Positions 10,572 to 25,440 are shown, numbered from the stretch's first letter. The stretch is DNA of 64,000 nucleotides from Ascaris suum (GCA_013433145.1 CM024185.1:186001-250000); one strand, 5' to 3'. Notes: generated by a model not told the origin, from the sequence alone. A program made the numbers and translations.

Positions 10572-13500
10572 ATTAATACATGAAATGTGCTCTATATGTA
10601 TGTCTAGTCAATGATAATAGAGTAAATAATTATGAAAAAGAGTTTCAATTTTATTTGCAGAAAAAGAATTTAAGTGATGAAAGTTGAAGCGATAATGCGT
10701 TGGAATTACCGCATTAATTTCCACAATGTGCAAAAAAGAAAACGATTTTCTCTTGTACTCTGCTGTTGTTGTTCTTCTTCTTTACCTTTACTGCTGTTGT
10801 TCTTCTCTAATGCTTGAAGTTAATTTTATTACCTTTACTGTTTACCTGGGCAAATTTATGAGTATGAAGCGTTGAGAATTTGGAAAACTATTGCGCCTAG
10901 TTAACCGCTGAGCATATAATGACAGTTGAAATGATCGAAATTTATGTTCGGTGTTGACAATATTTGCATGCTTCTAATTACTCTTTAAACAGAAGCTATT
11001 GCTTGTTTGTATTAAGACGGCGGAAAAATTCTGCACGTTTGAGTAGATATGAGGCTCATACAAAAACTGCCTATTTCTGCTCAATTTTCGAGCTTTTGGT
11101 GACGGAAATCCGTCTCTAAAAAAAAAGAGGGCAATAAAATCTGACTTCCAACAACTAAGATGAACTAAAAGGATGAAAGAGAGTGATTCAAAAATGAAAC
11201 AACGATATAGCTTTAAGGCTAAAGAAAAGAACGACACATTAGAAGATGCTTGAGAGCTTTGGAAAGGCGCATTTATTGCGACAGCGTGGCAGTTGTGGAA
11301 AGAGCATTCAAAAAGGGACAGTTGAAAGGAGTAAAGGTGTTAGGTGCATTGCCTAGCTTATATTGTTGACGTTTTGTTTGCGTAAAATAGTATCGATCGT
11401 GACACATTTTCGAGTCAAAAGAGCACCAGCTGGCAATAAACGAACTAGCTGGCAATAAGCAAATGCCAACTTTTCCACTCACCTATAAACTTGTATAGAC
11501 TTGCTGCTGGATGCTAATTTTTGCGTTTTCATATTTTATCCTTTAGTAGCGTCTTTCATTTGGGAAATAGAATTCATTAATGCATAACGGGTGATTTGTA
11601 GTGAGGTGTTTTTTATTGCGCCATAGATTCCATCCTTTCAAGAATTAGAGTATAGCAACGTTTGCATTCGATGAAGTGCCTCTTCAAATTTTCGTTGCTT
11701 AAAATGCGAATTAGTGAAGTGAACGTCAAAAATTTAGCCACAAATTACGTGTATTGTTGCTGAAATTCAAAAAAAAAAAAAGAAGAAGAAGCTATTTTGC
11801 AAATAATTTTCTCTCGTTTAGACGTTAGAAGCAGCGGTTTTTTTTAAAGGCTAATGCCCTCTCCCCATAGTGTTTCTTCTCGATTTATGATTTTTTGTCA
11901 AATAATTTTCCAAATATGGATACCCATTTAAATATTTAACACATTTTCGTTGATTCTAACGTATATTTATCAGAGTTTATTGAAGATTTCTCTTCTTTAA
12001 CAAAGCAATTATATGCGTTATTCATTCTCTCGCTTTCACTTATATGCGTTATTCATTTGAATATAATTACCGTTTAGGTCGGATTTCGTCCTAATTTTGT
12101 ACTTTGGATTTTTAATTCACCTATTATATAGTCCACATGAGGTTTCTTTTTTTTTATTTGCAGATAGACAATTCTTTATTCACCGTCAATTCACTAGCTC
12201 GTTTGTTAAACCGTATAGAATTCCTAATTGAGTTTATTTCATTTTACGCTATTTTTTTTTTGTAACATTTTATTTCACTCTCTTTTCTTTTTCTTTTCTT
12301 TCAGCCTTTTATTCTCGGCACAAGTTTTATTACTATTTATTATTATCCTTAATTATTACTGTTATTACTGCTAACTCTGTTAATGTTAGTAGTACTACAG
12401 TTAGTGCTTCAAGTCTCGCTTAATCGTTTCATTTTTCTCTTCAAATCTTTGATGAATTTCATTCATTTAGCGGGCACAATCTATAGTAAGCGCTTAAACG
12501 ATGAGCGAAAATGCTCTAGAATTGCTATAGCGCATAATAATTGCAAACAAAGATCGATGATGAGAACATTTTTGCCAGTTGTTTCAATTCAATTAGCCAA
12601 AAAAAAATGAGGGAAATTATTCGGAAGTGAATATAGAATGATTAATGATTTACGACGAATGCGCATGAGGGTTTATTCGCTTTGAGTTCGATTTTCACAT
12701 ATGGATTCATTTCAGCTCTCTTGAAAGGATAATAATTATTTATTTGCATATTTATTTGAAAATTGATCCTCATTTTCTATTAGCTAGAGATTTTGATAGT
12801 CATTCGAATGGGTCAAAAATACTCTCTGCATCGCAACGCTATATATAGTCAACGCAAACAACAACTGCGTGTATGATCAGTATAATGGCAATTTTAACTA
12901 TTACAAGGGTATAAATAAAAAGAAAATCGATAAAATGGGACGCCTTTTTTTAGGGTATAAATATTTTCTTGTCAATGTTTCGATAGGAAAATTTCGATCA
13001 AGATTTTTTTTTGTGTAATAAAAGAGATCTTCGTAAATATTTACGTTCCAATTAGCACATTTGTACAAATAAGAATTTTTTGATGTTATTGATTTCTTTT
13101 TTTTAAAATTTATTTTAATATTTTCGGCCAATCACAGATGTGATTTGCATATGAGTGTATTTTTAGAGATGTGAACGCTTCTTGAAATACTAGAATTTAT
13201 TTATTTCAATTTTTGCCTGAATTATGAAAGATGCAACTATTCATTTCACAATTGATTTCAATTCTTTTAAACGTTGATAATCTCCTTTTTTTTGATTTCT
13301 GCAACGAAAATATCACATTAAAATACTATCAATCATCCACTTTGAAGCTAAGAAAAACTATTCTAATCGAGCAAATGGATATAAAATGGGACTGTCGTTT
13401 TATCCGATTTCAGTAACTAAAGTTGATATTCTATGCTCGATAGGATATTGAAAGCAATTGGGGAATACATTACGTGGAGCATTAACATCTGTTTCTCACG

Positions 13501-14883
13501 ATGTTGTAATCCGATACTCGCATTCTAACCGATGGTCGATTGCATTTAAGGACTCATCAACTCGAAACCCTCATACACGATTTAATTTGCGCTTCTTCTT
13601 TTTCAAGCCTTTCGAATTTGAGCTTGTTCAATCTGATTATTTTTTAATGCCGTTGCGCAAATTTTCTGCTCTACGAAAACCGCATTACGACGATATATTC
13701 TTATATGTGTACCTCGATCTCTGTTTGAGTCGACTAAGCTAAAGATGCGAAATTTGAATAATTGAATGAGTAAATTGTAAACCTAATCTCTTGAGCCATC
13801 TTTCACATCAATTCATTCACTTCGAAAGAAATTTTAGACAATTCAAGAGAAAATAGTTGCATCTGTTTTACATCCCTAAAAATTCGCACCGTTCAGATTG
13901 CAAAAAATAACTTTTTTTTTGATGATTTATGCAAGCAGTTGTATTAAGTCAAATATGAAGGTATCGTTTCTCTTATATAGCAACTCGTAACAACTTATAA
14001 AACTAATTGATCTAGTAAAAGGGTTACAACGTTTCTCCAATGGCTTTCTATTTGCGTTGATCGCTTTAAAGTATGACATCAAATAAATCTGTCATTTCAT
14101 TATACCGGTCCCCATTATGCCTTAAAGGGCTTTAATCATATTTCCGAAAAAAATAGAAATAAATTTGTCGTTTCTGGGTGGCACTCCTCATTAAGCCTTT
14201 AATGAGACTTCCGAAAAAAATATTCCCATTTTTTCTTACCAGTGACAAATGATATTTCTACCAAAAAAAAAAGCTTCCATAGCGTATTTCTCTCCCTATC
14301 GGCTACATACTGCTTCATAAATGGCAAAATCATGTGTCACAATAAATCACCTTTTTATTCGATTTAATATTTATTTCGGAGTCACTTTTCATGCTTATTT
14401 CTCTCCGCTCATATACTGGAACAATATTCTCGTTTATTGTGCTTTGATTAGAGAATCTAAAACTAACAAGTAACGCATAAATGCTTCATACGTTATACAC
14501 TGAATTAAAATCATTAGGCGGAAAGCGTCTAGTATGCTACTTGGACCAAGACTTTTTTTTGCTTGATTGATCGAATTTTCATAGCAAAAAATTGCAACGA
14601 ATCAAGCGAACGCTTCGTCTGGACCACATCTGCCGACATTCGCAATCAAATACAAACGTTAAATCTTTATATAACATATCAGATGAGTTCTGTCGAAAGC
14701 TTTTCATGGATCACCGAAAGCGTCACTATCTTTTAATAAGCTCTAGTGACTAACCAAAACGAGATCAGTTTCGTTTTTATTATAATGTTTCTACTGCTCC
14801 ACGTTTCAATTCCTGCTGTCCCTTTTCCGGAATTTTTTACTCATCCCCTTGTGTAGGTTATCCAAGTAATGCTCAATGATTAG
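9607..14883. other. long AT-rich interval, no supported gene
   Basis: It presumably holds introns or 5' exons of the minus-strand golgin gene, but I could not place any convincingly. One weak candidate is a 31-nt minus-strand segment ending at 11486 before GTGAGT: it has an acceptor ATTAG and leaves one base over, as the golgin exon at 9606 requires. An (AT)n array lies at 10492-10568. Plus-strand frame 13458-13742 is open for 94 codons but starts at TTG and lacks splice support. Confidence 0.4.
10492..10568. repeat. (AT)n microsatellite
   Basis: About 38 uninterrupted TA/AT dinucleotides. Confidence 0.97.
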
Positions 14884-15330
14884 GTGCCATCGCTTGTTAC
14901 TAATGCTATATTCGGCGCTGTCCTGCCTTTTTTTGCGAACGAACGCATTGAAGCATCCTATGAGGGATTACCGTTCCGTCAGTACCCGTCCTTTTCGTTT
15001 ACTTGTATGTCGGTTCGTTTGACCACATTTCCGACTTGCGAATCACCGAGAGTTGTGAGCTTTGCTGACTATAATCTATATCAACGTTGGATCAACTGCG
15101 CACATAGATCTGCCAGGTCTTATGGCGGTTTCACACACTTGAGCGTGCCTAAAAATTTGCACGCATTTTGCGATGAGTTTGGTCGTACTTTTTACCTCTT
15201 GCTTGTAAGTTTTTTAAATTATTACTTTGGATAATCGGATCTTTTGCAGGAGATTTTCTTGAAGCGGTCGATTTACTTAAAATGCGAATGCATATTTGAT
15301 TATTTTTTTACAGTTTCTGGGAAGCGCTGA
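14884..15330 (+). CDS. two-exon coding candidate with a 45-nt intron
   Basis: An acceptor GATTAG precedes 14884. An open frame of 107 codons reaches a strong donor at 15204|GTAAGT. A 45-nt intron ends TTTTGCAG at 15249, and 26 more codons lead to TGA at 15328-15330, with phase 0 kept. The first exon contains VVSFADYNLYQRWINCAHRS, whose (F/L)-A-D then E/Y-x-x-W-(I/V) layout recalls the last strand and helix of PH domains. That is a weak resemblance only. There is no in-frame ATG, so a 5' exon is missing. Cys and aromatic content is high for a random frame. Family not established. Confidence 0.35.
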
Positions 15331-17985
15331 TTCGATGAACGCAACTATAAAGCACATATCGTGCCAATTCCTTTGTCATTTTTTTTCTATTTGCGTCTTT
15401 GCGTGTTTTATATAAAAATGCAAAGTGCAGAGTTATGAAGGTTTTAAGTAGAGCTCGAAAGTTTATATCATGTAAGGTTGGCGAGGGGGATAGTATTTAT
15501 GCCTTTCTGTTCTCAAATGCTTTCGTATCCATTTCTATTTTTCTTCATTTCTGGCGGGATCTTATTATGGAAGCGGCATATCTACGTCTTCAAGCAATTC
15601 CATCGTCCGGAAATTCCAATTTTCAAATCAAAGACAAGCCTATGCAAGAGGAATTAAATGAAAATAAAAAAGAAGAAGGATTATGCAAGGAAGTGAAAGT
15701 AAAAAGATGGATATATGAGGTTGTTTAAGAGGCTCTTCGAAATGAGGTAATGCTTCGAGGATGCATTCTCATTGAAACGCATCGTCGATAGTTATTTAGG
15801 CAATTGTGCAACATACTATTGCCCACCTTTTATCGTTGTATATCGTGTTCGTTTATAGTGTTTTCCTATTCATTTCTTCGCTCTCCATCTTCGCATTCGT
15901 TTTCTCTATCCGTAGAATGGCTTTATTGGTGAGGTTGTTGAACGAAGATAGCCTAGATTCACGTGATGGACACAAGGTTTCCTGGTTTAAAAAAAAATAG
16001 AGGAAAATCTAATTCATGGTTCAGTCTCTACAATCTACATATCAACACTGAATTGTTCTCTTGAAATCTGGGGGAAGATACTTATGCACCAATATGAAAA
16101 TATTTCTATAGGTATTTGAAATTTTGTCCATTACTTTACATAGAGCTCAAATCTTTGAAATTTCCTTTCTATCAAATTCAGTCATTCAATTTTACGCTAT
16201 TTTTCCCAAGCATGCATCAATAAATATTCTGCAGATACTTTCCAAGCGGTATCATCACTGATAAGAATTGCATATCATTTACATCGCACTACTGCAAATA
16301 ATCTCTGCAAGCATCGCACTAAGGCAATGTCATTTTTACGTGGATGTATTAGGAAGTGTTTGCCTATCTCTCCTCTAGTTTCAATTCGAAAACCATTTAA
16401 TGGATATAGTGGATAATTAGATGAGTATTTATGGTAGAAATACGAAACTAATAGATATAATGAGTCCTATAGAATAATTTCTGAGGCCAAAGCTAACGTT
16501 GACCTATCAACTTTGAAGTATTTTATGAGTGGCCAGATTTTTATTCTGCATTTTTTGCAGTAGAAGAAGAAATGCTTTCTGGAAGATTTATAGAGTCGAC
16601 CAAATCGGTTGAGATAAGGCGACTTTATTTTTGCATATATTTTATTAAATATTGGCCTGTTGCACTAGATGAGTGGGATATAAAGAGCACATTTCGTGCC
16701 GACTATTATGACACGTTGTTGTTGCCGTTTTCCTCATTTTACATTGCCATTTGTTGAGCTTAAATGCTTTTCGCTCAGAAACAACGATAGTCCAATGAAT
16801 TGGAAACACAGCATTTTCGAGGGAAGAAATTCGTTGAAGTATAGAAGGAAATATAAACGAGGCAGCATTCATTAGACATAAGGGTATGTAAAAATAGCGA
16901 AAATGCACATCCATTGTGCATTAAATTCATGAGCGCACTTCAACGCTTCAATACTCAAGTGAAGTTGTGTTAAATTTATGTGCTTTAGTCAGCCTAAGAG
17001 AGTGCGTACTCTTCAACAATACGTCCCATTATTACAAATCGCGGATCACAAACGTTACTGAAAATTTTCTGCAATTCTAACGACGTCTGCTTTACTTCCA
17101 ATACATCTATTCGACTTTCCATTTTGGGTTAGGGGGGAGAAGGAAAAATTATATTTGAAGATTCTAATAGCAATAAGTTTTTCACATTTAATGATAATAT
17201 TTCCATAAAAATAATCCATAATTTATTTGAAAGCATAGCCGTGTAAACCCTATAGAACCGTCTGAAATGTACTTAACTATAATCGTTAAGCTCTTGATGG
17301 AAAAACGGATATTTAAAATAAATGAAGGGTTCCATTTAGTTGTGAATGAATGATATGCGCTAAACGTCTCATTTTTCCTTGTTTGTTTTAGATGTAAATT
17401 TGCAGAATTCTTATATGATTTCCCCTCTGATCTGATTTATTGCTTAGAAACGAAGGTAATATGGATGATGTATTATTTCATTCAATTCGGTATTGCTAGA
17501 TTATGCCATCAAACTCATGTCCAACTTAATTAAGACGCCTCGTGCATATCGATTGGTTTTTATAAGCATACAAGAAATAAATGGACTTCCAATTTCATGT
17601 CTGTCATATAATGAGAACATTTGATCATATAAAGTTTTTTTAATGAATATATTATAATTTAACTCCTTTTGTTCTTATCTTCTGCCAAACTTCTACCACA
17701 ATCAATAGTAATTTGTTTTCTCCTCACTTCGCCACTATTTACAAATTTGTTTATTTGTTTATTTGTTGATGATTTTACTTAGATGTAACTTAGATATATT
17801 TTTTTAGCGATCCCATTATTTGCTTATTTAATTATTTATCTATTTATTTGTTTATTTACTCATTATTTATTTTTTTATTTTTTTATTTGTTGATGATTTC
17901 ACTTAGATATATTGATGACTTTGATATATTTTTTTGGTGGTTTAGATATAACAATTTGAGTGTTTATTATGCTTGATGATATTTT

Positions 17986-18124
<139 letters not shown>

Positions 18125-19138
18125 TCGTTTTTCATTTAAGAGAAATTTCTCTTCTTCAAAAGTAATTCGCCCATCTCGTTAAACAATCTTAATGAAATAA
18201 CAATTCGATCAAAACTTTTTACAAGCAGGTAATTATGAGTATTCATAGAATTGCTGTTTTCTGATTTAATAAATCATTTTTTGTGCAGCTTGAGTGATTA
18301 ACGCTGATCGTCGCATCTATCTTTACCGTTCTCTTAAAAAAAACTCCATCTTGCGATTTTCAACGAAATTTTTTCACTCTCTAGTTTTGAGTAGAAACTA
18401 TTCTAAACTTGTACTAAACTGTTATAAATCATTTTTTTTACGTCATGAAATTGATTTCATGTTGAACATATTTTAAGTTATTAGTTGTTCATAAAATTAA
18501 AATATTAGTGATAAAATATTGCGGTAGAAATCTAATTACAACTTATTGTTCACATTCAAAAATATATAAAGTAATCCCTATCTGTAAGGCAAATTTCATT
18601 CGGATCTCGTACAATTTCTCCATGAATCTTATTTGCATATTCGGGTTTTTATAGTCATAAATATTCATAGTTAATCTTCATTAATTAAATTTTAAGGTGT
18701 TAACGACTGTTATATCCATTACACTCAAACAGTATTAACAATCGAGCATTATGCCATTATTGTATTATCAGTCTTCAGCTTTAATAGCACCTAACGTAGA
18801 TATCGGTTTATATTCTATTTCAAAGATGAGTTACCATAGATTGTTTTATTCTATTTATCAGAGGATTCACGCTATTTATGCAAATCAAACCATCACCATC
18901 AAGTAGAGTTCGTTTGAAAACTTTTGCAAATTTGCACAATATATAGTGAAATTGACATTTTCGAATAGCGCCATTCACTTTTTTATAACGCTCGCAATTA
19001 TGCGTTATTGAGCACCTGTCAACACGAATCCGCTTAACCTTGATCACTTTCAAATAGCGTACTTGTTATGATTGCTCTCACTCATCTCGTATTAACCGTT
19101 CTTCAAATGAGGCTCCCCTTCTGTAAAATCCGTACTAT

Positions 19139-19267
<129 letters not shown>

Positions 19268-20858
19268 AAGAATTCAGTGTGCAATTGAAGTGTTTATAGC
19301 AACTGATCATCATGGCTATGTGTTTTATTGGAATGTATTGCATAGATCTGTACTTACGCTCACTATAGGTTTCAATTCGCCTCGCAAATGTAACGCTTCG
19401 AAAGAAGCCTTAGCAGTGCTATTTAATCCCAGCTGATGCGATTTTTCATAGGTGAAGCTGCACTCACTTATAACATACAATAAATAATGGCGTCGCTTCA
19501 ATTGGGAACTTGTCTATGTGGGACTTGAATAGTGAAGATTTTCAGTTTTTGAGTATTCAATTTCTTGAGTTCTAGACTTTTTTTTGTCCAATCAAAATTG
19601 ATTTCGCTCATCATCAAATTTTTACTTGTTAGATGCCTCTTTGGCAAAAATTTTTTTGAACTATCGATTCGAATAACTTTATTTCCAAAGAGGCTACTTT
19701 AATAGTAGGTCCAGTGTGAACAGGAAAATGCCTTTTGAAAAGTCGATTTTTCATTTTTCTCTTTTCTATCTCCTATATTCTGAGTGAGGCATTTTTTAGA
19801 GTTGAGGATCGTCTTGGGTGCAATATGTGGATGTGGACAATTTCTAGGCTTTCTTGAAACATCTCTCAGTGCCTATCAAAGAAAATAGAATGGTATGCGT
19901 TTCTTGCAACTCCGCCTAGTAATCTATCCATTGCATCAATTTTCCGAAAAAAAAACCATTGAGCGATGCGGAAGCAACTAGTCAATAGCCGGATTTCCTC
20001 AATGGAAAAATTTTTTCTCGGCTGCAGCAATCGATTACAGGCACACAAATGAAATATGTATTCTATGGTATCCTTAAGTGAATAATGAAAGAGGAAACGA
20101 GAAAATTTTCTACGTTTTTATTCGAATAATGAAAGTGAATAATTAAAGAAAATTTTACGTTTTTATTCATCTGTCAAATTTCACCGCCTTCAATTTTATT
20201 TATTCGTAAATCTGCAAACTATTGGTTAGGCAGATACAAACATATGCATACACATATACACATAGATGCGACATCACCATAACGTAGCATATAGAAATTC
20301 CTTAGAGGATCAAAAAATGCTTCATTTTTTGGTTTCCATTATTCATTGATGGCAAATTAATTTCAAGAGATGAGACTCATTCAGGTGTCATTCAGTTAAA
20401 CTTTTTTCTCGATTTGGCTCATCTGAAGATCATTTCGTTCACCTTTCTCAATCATATTGCTGTTTCTTTATACGCTTTGGAGGTTGTTTTTTTTGGACAC
20501 GATGATAGCAGTATCGCATTTGCCGATATGTAATCTCGTTCTGTAATGTCCAATTTATCGACAGCCGATTAGATGCAGCCAAAAACGATTTTTTCATTGA
20601 GAATTTCGACAGATATAGTGTGTTCTAAGAAAGTACTAGCAAATATTTTGCTATTATTATTATGTGCTTTTATAAATTATCCGGCTGGTTTATCAATTTC
20701 TTGAGAAGTTTAGAGGCACCTAAATAATGGGAACCTTCACCTTAAATCTCATATATATTTTATGACCAAATGGGCACATTTTACGATCGATCGCTTCGAA
20801 AAAACGAATATGTTTCAGATTTTTATCGATGGAAATATGGATGCAATATTACGCATAC

Positions 20859-20978
20859 TTTATTATTTATCCGTAATTCAGCCGTTGGTTCTTTGATGGA
20901 GAGGGTCAGAAAAATGCGTATCATGCTAGCTCTTAAGGCTCTCATTTCCATTTGTCTATGTTCTTTTGGTCCCGTGGG
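20859..20978 (-). CDS. minus-strand exon candidate, unknown product
   Basis: An acceptor ACATTTCAG precedes 20978. Forty codons are open to a donor AAA|GTATGC at 20859, phase 0 to phase 0. The peptide starts PTGPKEHRQMEMRALRAS and continues with IFLTLSIKEP. The frame also extends upstream through an ATG (21014) without the intron, giving a 52-residue N-terminal alternative. It is phase-compatible with the exon at 24097-24264 on the same strand, so the two may belong to one gene. The plus strand is also open here, so confidence is limited. Confidence 0.33.
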
Positions 20979-23900
20979 CTGAAATGTCAAATTAGCTGCC
21001 ATGTTTGCTAGCACTCATTTATACTTTTTTCTTTCAACAATCTTCTCGAAAGATTTTTTGATTTGCTCTAGATGATTAAATTGCTTGGTTATTCAACTAA
21101 GTATGATTTTTTAAATCAATTTGATGAAGTAATTATGTAATTATTATTTGAATCGGAGTTTAACATTTCAAAGTTTTAAGTTATTTGATTCTCTCAGAAG
21201 TTTGATGGAAAAAATATTAATGTATAAAGTCGATTAAATGTAAAAAGTCGATTAAATGTATAAAATTTGTGAGATTATTTAAATTAAATCAAAAATTTCC
21301 TCTGAATAAATGAATTTATGTAATTTGTAGATTCTTAATAAATAAGGCATTTTTTGTTGAATTCCTTTCTTTTAACAGCATTGTTGTGAAGACATTTTAA
21401 GCAGATCAAGTATTCGAGAGCACTTAAACTATTGTTTATTTATGGAATAGATAAGCGTAAAAGGATGCAGCCTATCGAAATCGAAATTGCGCTCGTTAAA
21501 ATTGAATAAGCATGTTTACACGACATTTTTGCGCTAATATTACATGGCCGGTACGAGCAATGCTTGATGCGTTTTATACTTTCTGCTGCACTAATCAACG
21601 ATCGTTTCATAATCAACAAAAAACTGTCATATCGACAAAAAAAAAATCGTTAAGTTGAATAAAATATTATTCCAAGCGATGTTATTTTGAATATGATCGC
21701 CATTATAATAATATAAACTCAGTTTATCTGTATCAACCGATGGATAATTTATTTGCATTATTCACCACAGATAGAATGCAAAAATCACGTCTTATTATTT
21801 CTTTTATCTTATAACATCGAAATAAACTCCTTCTTTACTATTCCTCATTTATTTTTGATTAATAATTTACAAAGCATATCTGAAATTATTCGAGCACATC
21901 AAAATCAGCTTCATCTGCAATACTAATTAGCATCATGCATAGAGTACATTTTTTTTTTTTGATGAGAACGAGGGAGAGGGATGTGAAGATATTAGCGGTC
22001 AGAAGGTCATTGAGAGAAATCCTAGTGGTATAGAATTTCGAATAAAGAACGCCAATCGGAAACATAAATAAACGAAAGTGCTACTTGTCTATGTTTTAGA
22101 ATCTCCACATATCCGGTTTGTTATGGATGGTGATGTTTTAAATGGAATTAGTTTTTTTTTTTTTATTAGGTGGAAAACCGAATGCACAAAATTATTCACT
22201 TCATAAAAACTGTATTGGAGGCATTCACTCGCCATATACATAATATCAAAATTATTTTCGTATTCCAGATTTGTTTGGATTCGAATTTGAAACACACTCA
22301 TTTCATTAATGGAGTTTTAGCTCACAGTGTCCTTCAAAACAAACGGCGCATAGAAGTATACATTATATTTAAAAAGATTGTGCGATACTTTGAAGCGAAA
22401 CGGATGATCCATTTCAAATATATTTCAAGAGGCGATAAATGATAGAAGGTATTCTAATTTTCATAGATATCTTTGGAAGCAAAATTTCTATTCCCTATTA
22501 TTTTATTTATTTTCGCATAATTAAAAATATTCTTCAATTCTTCTGTTTATATCTTCATTAGTTTACGCATAATAATTATTTGAGAAATATTTAAGAAATA
22601 ATCATGATTTCGATTTGATAGTATTTCTAATTTCTTATTCAGAAATAATTATTAATTTAATTCACCAGTAATTGTAATTGTAGTTTAATGATAATTATAT
22701 ATGGAAGTGAATAACAGATTTATGATTGGAATTCAATAGCGCTTATTGAGATAAAGTCGCAACCCGACAGAAATGAAATAAAGCGTAAAACTTTACTACC
22801 AATTATTTTTGATATATTGTCGTTGATTATAATGTTTTTTGCCATTTAGAGTGTGTAATAATCGAAGCGGTAATCATGCAAAGAGAAGAGGAATTTGACA
22901 CTTGATTGGCACTCAGCAACAATATGACAGCAGCTCGTTTAGTGATGATGATGCACCAATATGAGTGAGCTTATTACAGCTTTAATAGTCGGTATCTATT
23001 CACCTATCGAAAAGTATCATTTACGCTTTAAAATTGATAATATGTGTATTAAATTAAAGCAATTGGAAATTTATTTTTGGGCAATACTTTAATATACTTT
23101 TATAACACAACAACATTTTAAATATATAAAAACAGGTATTACTAAATCATTGGCTTCGTATTATATAACATTCGATTTGTTCATAGAGTCAAACCTTGAA
23201 ATACTATGTGTTAATTTTGTTGCACAGCTCAATGAGATAGCATCAGCATTAAATAATGCTTAGTTAGTGATAAATGAACAAATGATGAATTATTCTTTCG
23301 TTTTGAAATGATAATTGGTGTTGAGTATAATTGAACGTAATTATTTGAATTCCACAAAAATATTTTTTCAAATATATTCACCAACAATATTGCATATACT
23401 ATTCGTTTTGATGAGAGAATTTGAAAAGGCGGGTGATTCTGTTGTTTGATCGTTGACCTCATATGACCAAATATTTAGAGGGTGGTTCAATATTCTTTTT
23501 TACCCGAATCGGGGGTGTTTATTCATTCAACTTCTATGCGCAGTGAGCGGTCTGTTTCGAACTTCTACTATAGCATGTGCTGCTGTTACCGCTACTAAAG
23601 AAATGCCCCGTACTTTCTAATCGATCAGCGTTAGGTTTGCACTGCACATTTAGAAATGAGATGCTTATAAATTCAAATTTCCCAATGAAGCTAAAAATTT
23701 CAAAATTACCTGGCTATTCTATAAAGTTAAAATTCCATGTGTTAGCGATCACTTAATTCAGCAATAAATATCACCGAAAAAAAAGAAACATTTTTTTAGT
23801 TTAATGTCATTTCCGTCTTTGAATTTTTCTATTTAATTGCAGCATTTCCTAATGAAATAAATTAAATAAATTATTTCCCATTTGAATTAATTGAGAGTAG

Positions 23901-24096
23901 AAATGCGCATTGGCATAAAATACTAGATATTACACGTCAGTTGAAGAACAGCTATGCATTTTTTCGCATTTCAAATATTCTCGTATTTACTTTTTTTTGA
24001 CCTATTTCTCCGATCAGAAGAGCGCTTTATTTTATTTGTTTTTCCTATTTGAGATCTGTGCACTTTTTAGCGTGTTCTCCATAGTAACCACCATAC
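20979..24096. other. AT-rich interval, no supported gene
   Basis: Only simple-sequence features stand out, such as a 17-bp direct repeat (AAAGTCGATTAAATGTA) at 21236-21260 and several T and A runs. Plus and minus frames at 22089-22442 overlap and have AT-driven composition. Confidence 0.4.
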
Positions 24097-24264
24097 ATCG
24101 TCTCTTTCGCTATTCGTTTCATCAAATATGGCAAAAGCGAATAAACCACTCATCGTTAGTCTATCGGAAGCAAGAACAATATATCTATTTTGTCCAGGAG
24201 AAAGAGAGATATTATGAATGAGGTTATCAATGGAAGAATATAAAATGCAACAGCAGTTTGTCAG
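24097..24264 (-). CDS. minus-strand exon candidate, unknown product
   Basis: An acceptor CGCCCACAG precedes 24264. Fifty-six open codons lead to a donor GAT|GTATGG at 24097, phase 0 to phase 0. The peptide includes NISLSPGQNRYIVLASD, then SGLFAFAIFDE and an acidic end. The pattern S-P-G-x-x-x-Y-x-V followed by a beta-like SGLFAFAIF strand vaguely recalls calpain domain III-type beta-sandwiches, but this is speculative. No further exons are certain; 20859-20978 is phase-compatible. Confidence 0.33.
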
Positions 24265-24835
24265 CTGTGGGCGTGCTGCATTTTTTTTTTTTTTTTGAAT
24301 CAAAAATCTCGATCAACACCTTTATAATGCAAATATTTTATTCATATTTAAAGAATCTCGAATCATTCAAATTCATCAAACTTTCGATGATAAATTTGCT
24401 GAAAAAAAAATGGAATCATTTCGCTAAAACTTATTACCTCTAAAATTGATTTGAATCATAATGACTGTTATTTATATTAAATTCTATCCGAATTAAAAAA
24501 AAATGATTTTGAAAATTTTCTATAGTTGCATATTGGAAAAAAAAAGAATTGAAAATTATTTTTATTTGATCGTTTGAGAAAAATTTCATTTGCTATGAAG
24601 TTAGGATTGATACGGCTGAATTGTTAAGCGGCAAGAATTCGCAATTTATTGTTGTTATGCGTGTTCGGCTTTGTTCCACTTTGATGTTAATGTGTTTTTG
24701 GCAATTTTCCGCCTAATGAAATTTGTTTTGTGTTAGGCGTTGATGTTGTTCGATAATATCTCTGCTTATCTTCGGAGTGATCGAGTAGAGGAACTCTGTG
24801 AGCATCATATAACATATATAAGTGTAAATATAAAT

Positions 24836-24893
24836 ATAAATGAATAAATGGATAAATAAATAAATAAATAAGTACATAAATAAATAAATAAAT
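24836..24893. repeat. (AAAT)n simple repeat
   Basis: Imperfect AAAT/AAATA repeats on the plus strand. Confidence 0.8.
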
Positions 24894-25431
24894 GTATGTA
24901 TTTTGTATAATTTTCATAGATATATAATTCGAGGCATATAAATGGGAAATACATTGCATGAAAAGGCATTGCATGGCAGCAGTCTTTGCGCTAAAAATAG
25001 CGGTGCCTGTCGTATATGAAAGTGATTTTTTTTGTTAAAATTTAGAACTGAATTTTATAGTGTAGGAGTACGGTTATATATGGTTTAGCAGAGCAGTAAA
25101 ATTCATTATTTTCTCAGAAACTAATATCAAGAGGAAGGAGAATGGAGATGGTGGGGTGTACGGTAAAGCGGGGAGACTGGAATGAGAATAAAGCGGCAAA
25201 CTTAGTACTGAGATGCTAGGCAAACTCGTTTCCTTCGATACTGTCATTTGGACGCTTTAGTCTTTATTTTTGCCTCTCATGCCTCATAGATTATTGCATC
25301 GGTCATATACATATGACACCTTCCTTACAGCATTAATTTTCTTCATAGTCACTCTTCGTTTATTCATCGATCCAATTGCGAGCTTTTCTAGGTGAAAATT
25401 TTTCTGCTTTGGAGAGCGCTAAAAATGCTTC

Positions 25432-25440
25432 TTATTTCAG
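25432..25440 (+). promoter_or_regulatory. acceptor-like site at the 5' end of the Ly-6 gene (possible trans-splice site)
   Basis: CTTATTTCAG ends at 25440, 66 nt before the first ATG of the Ly-6 gene, with no good upstream coding exon. In nematodes this position commonly receives a spliced leader, but a 5' UTR intron would look the same. Inference only. Confidence 0.35.

Noticed and set aside
13458..13742. 94-codon plus-strand frame
   Set aside because: Non-ATG start, no acceptor or donor in phase, and no family motif.
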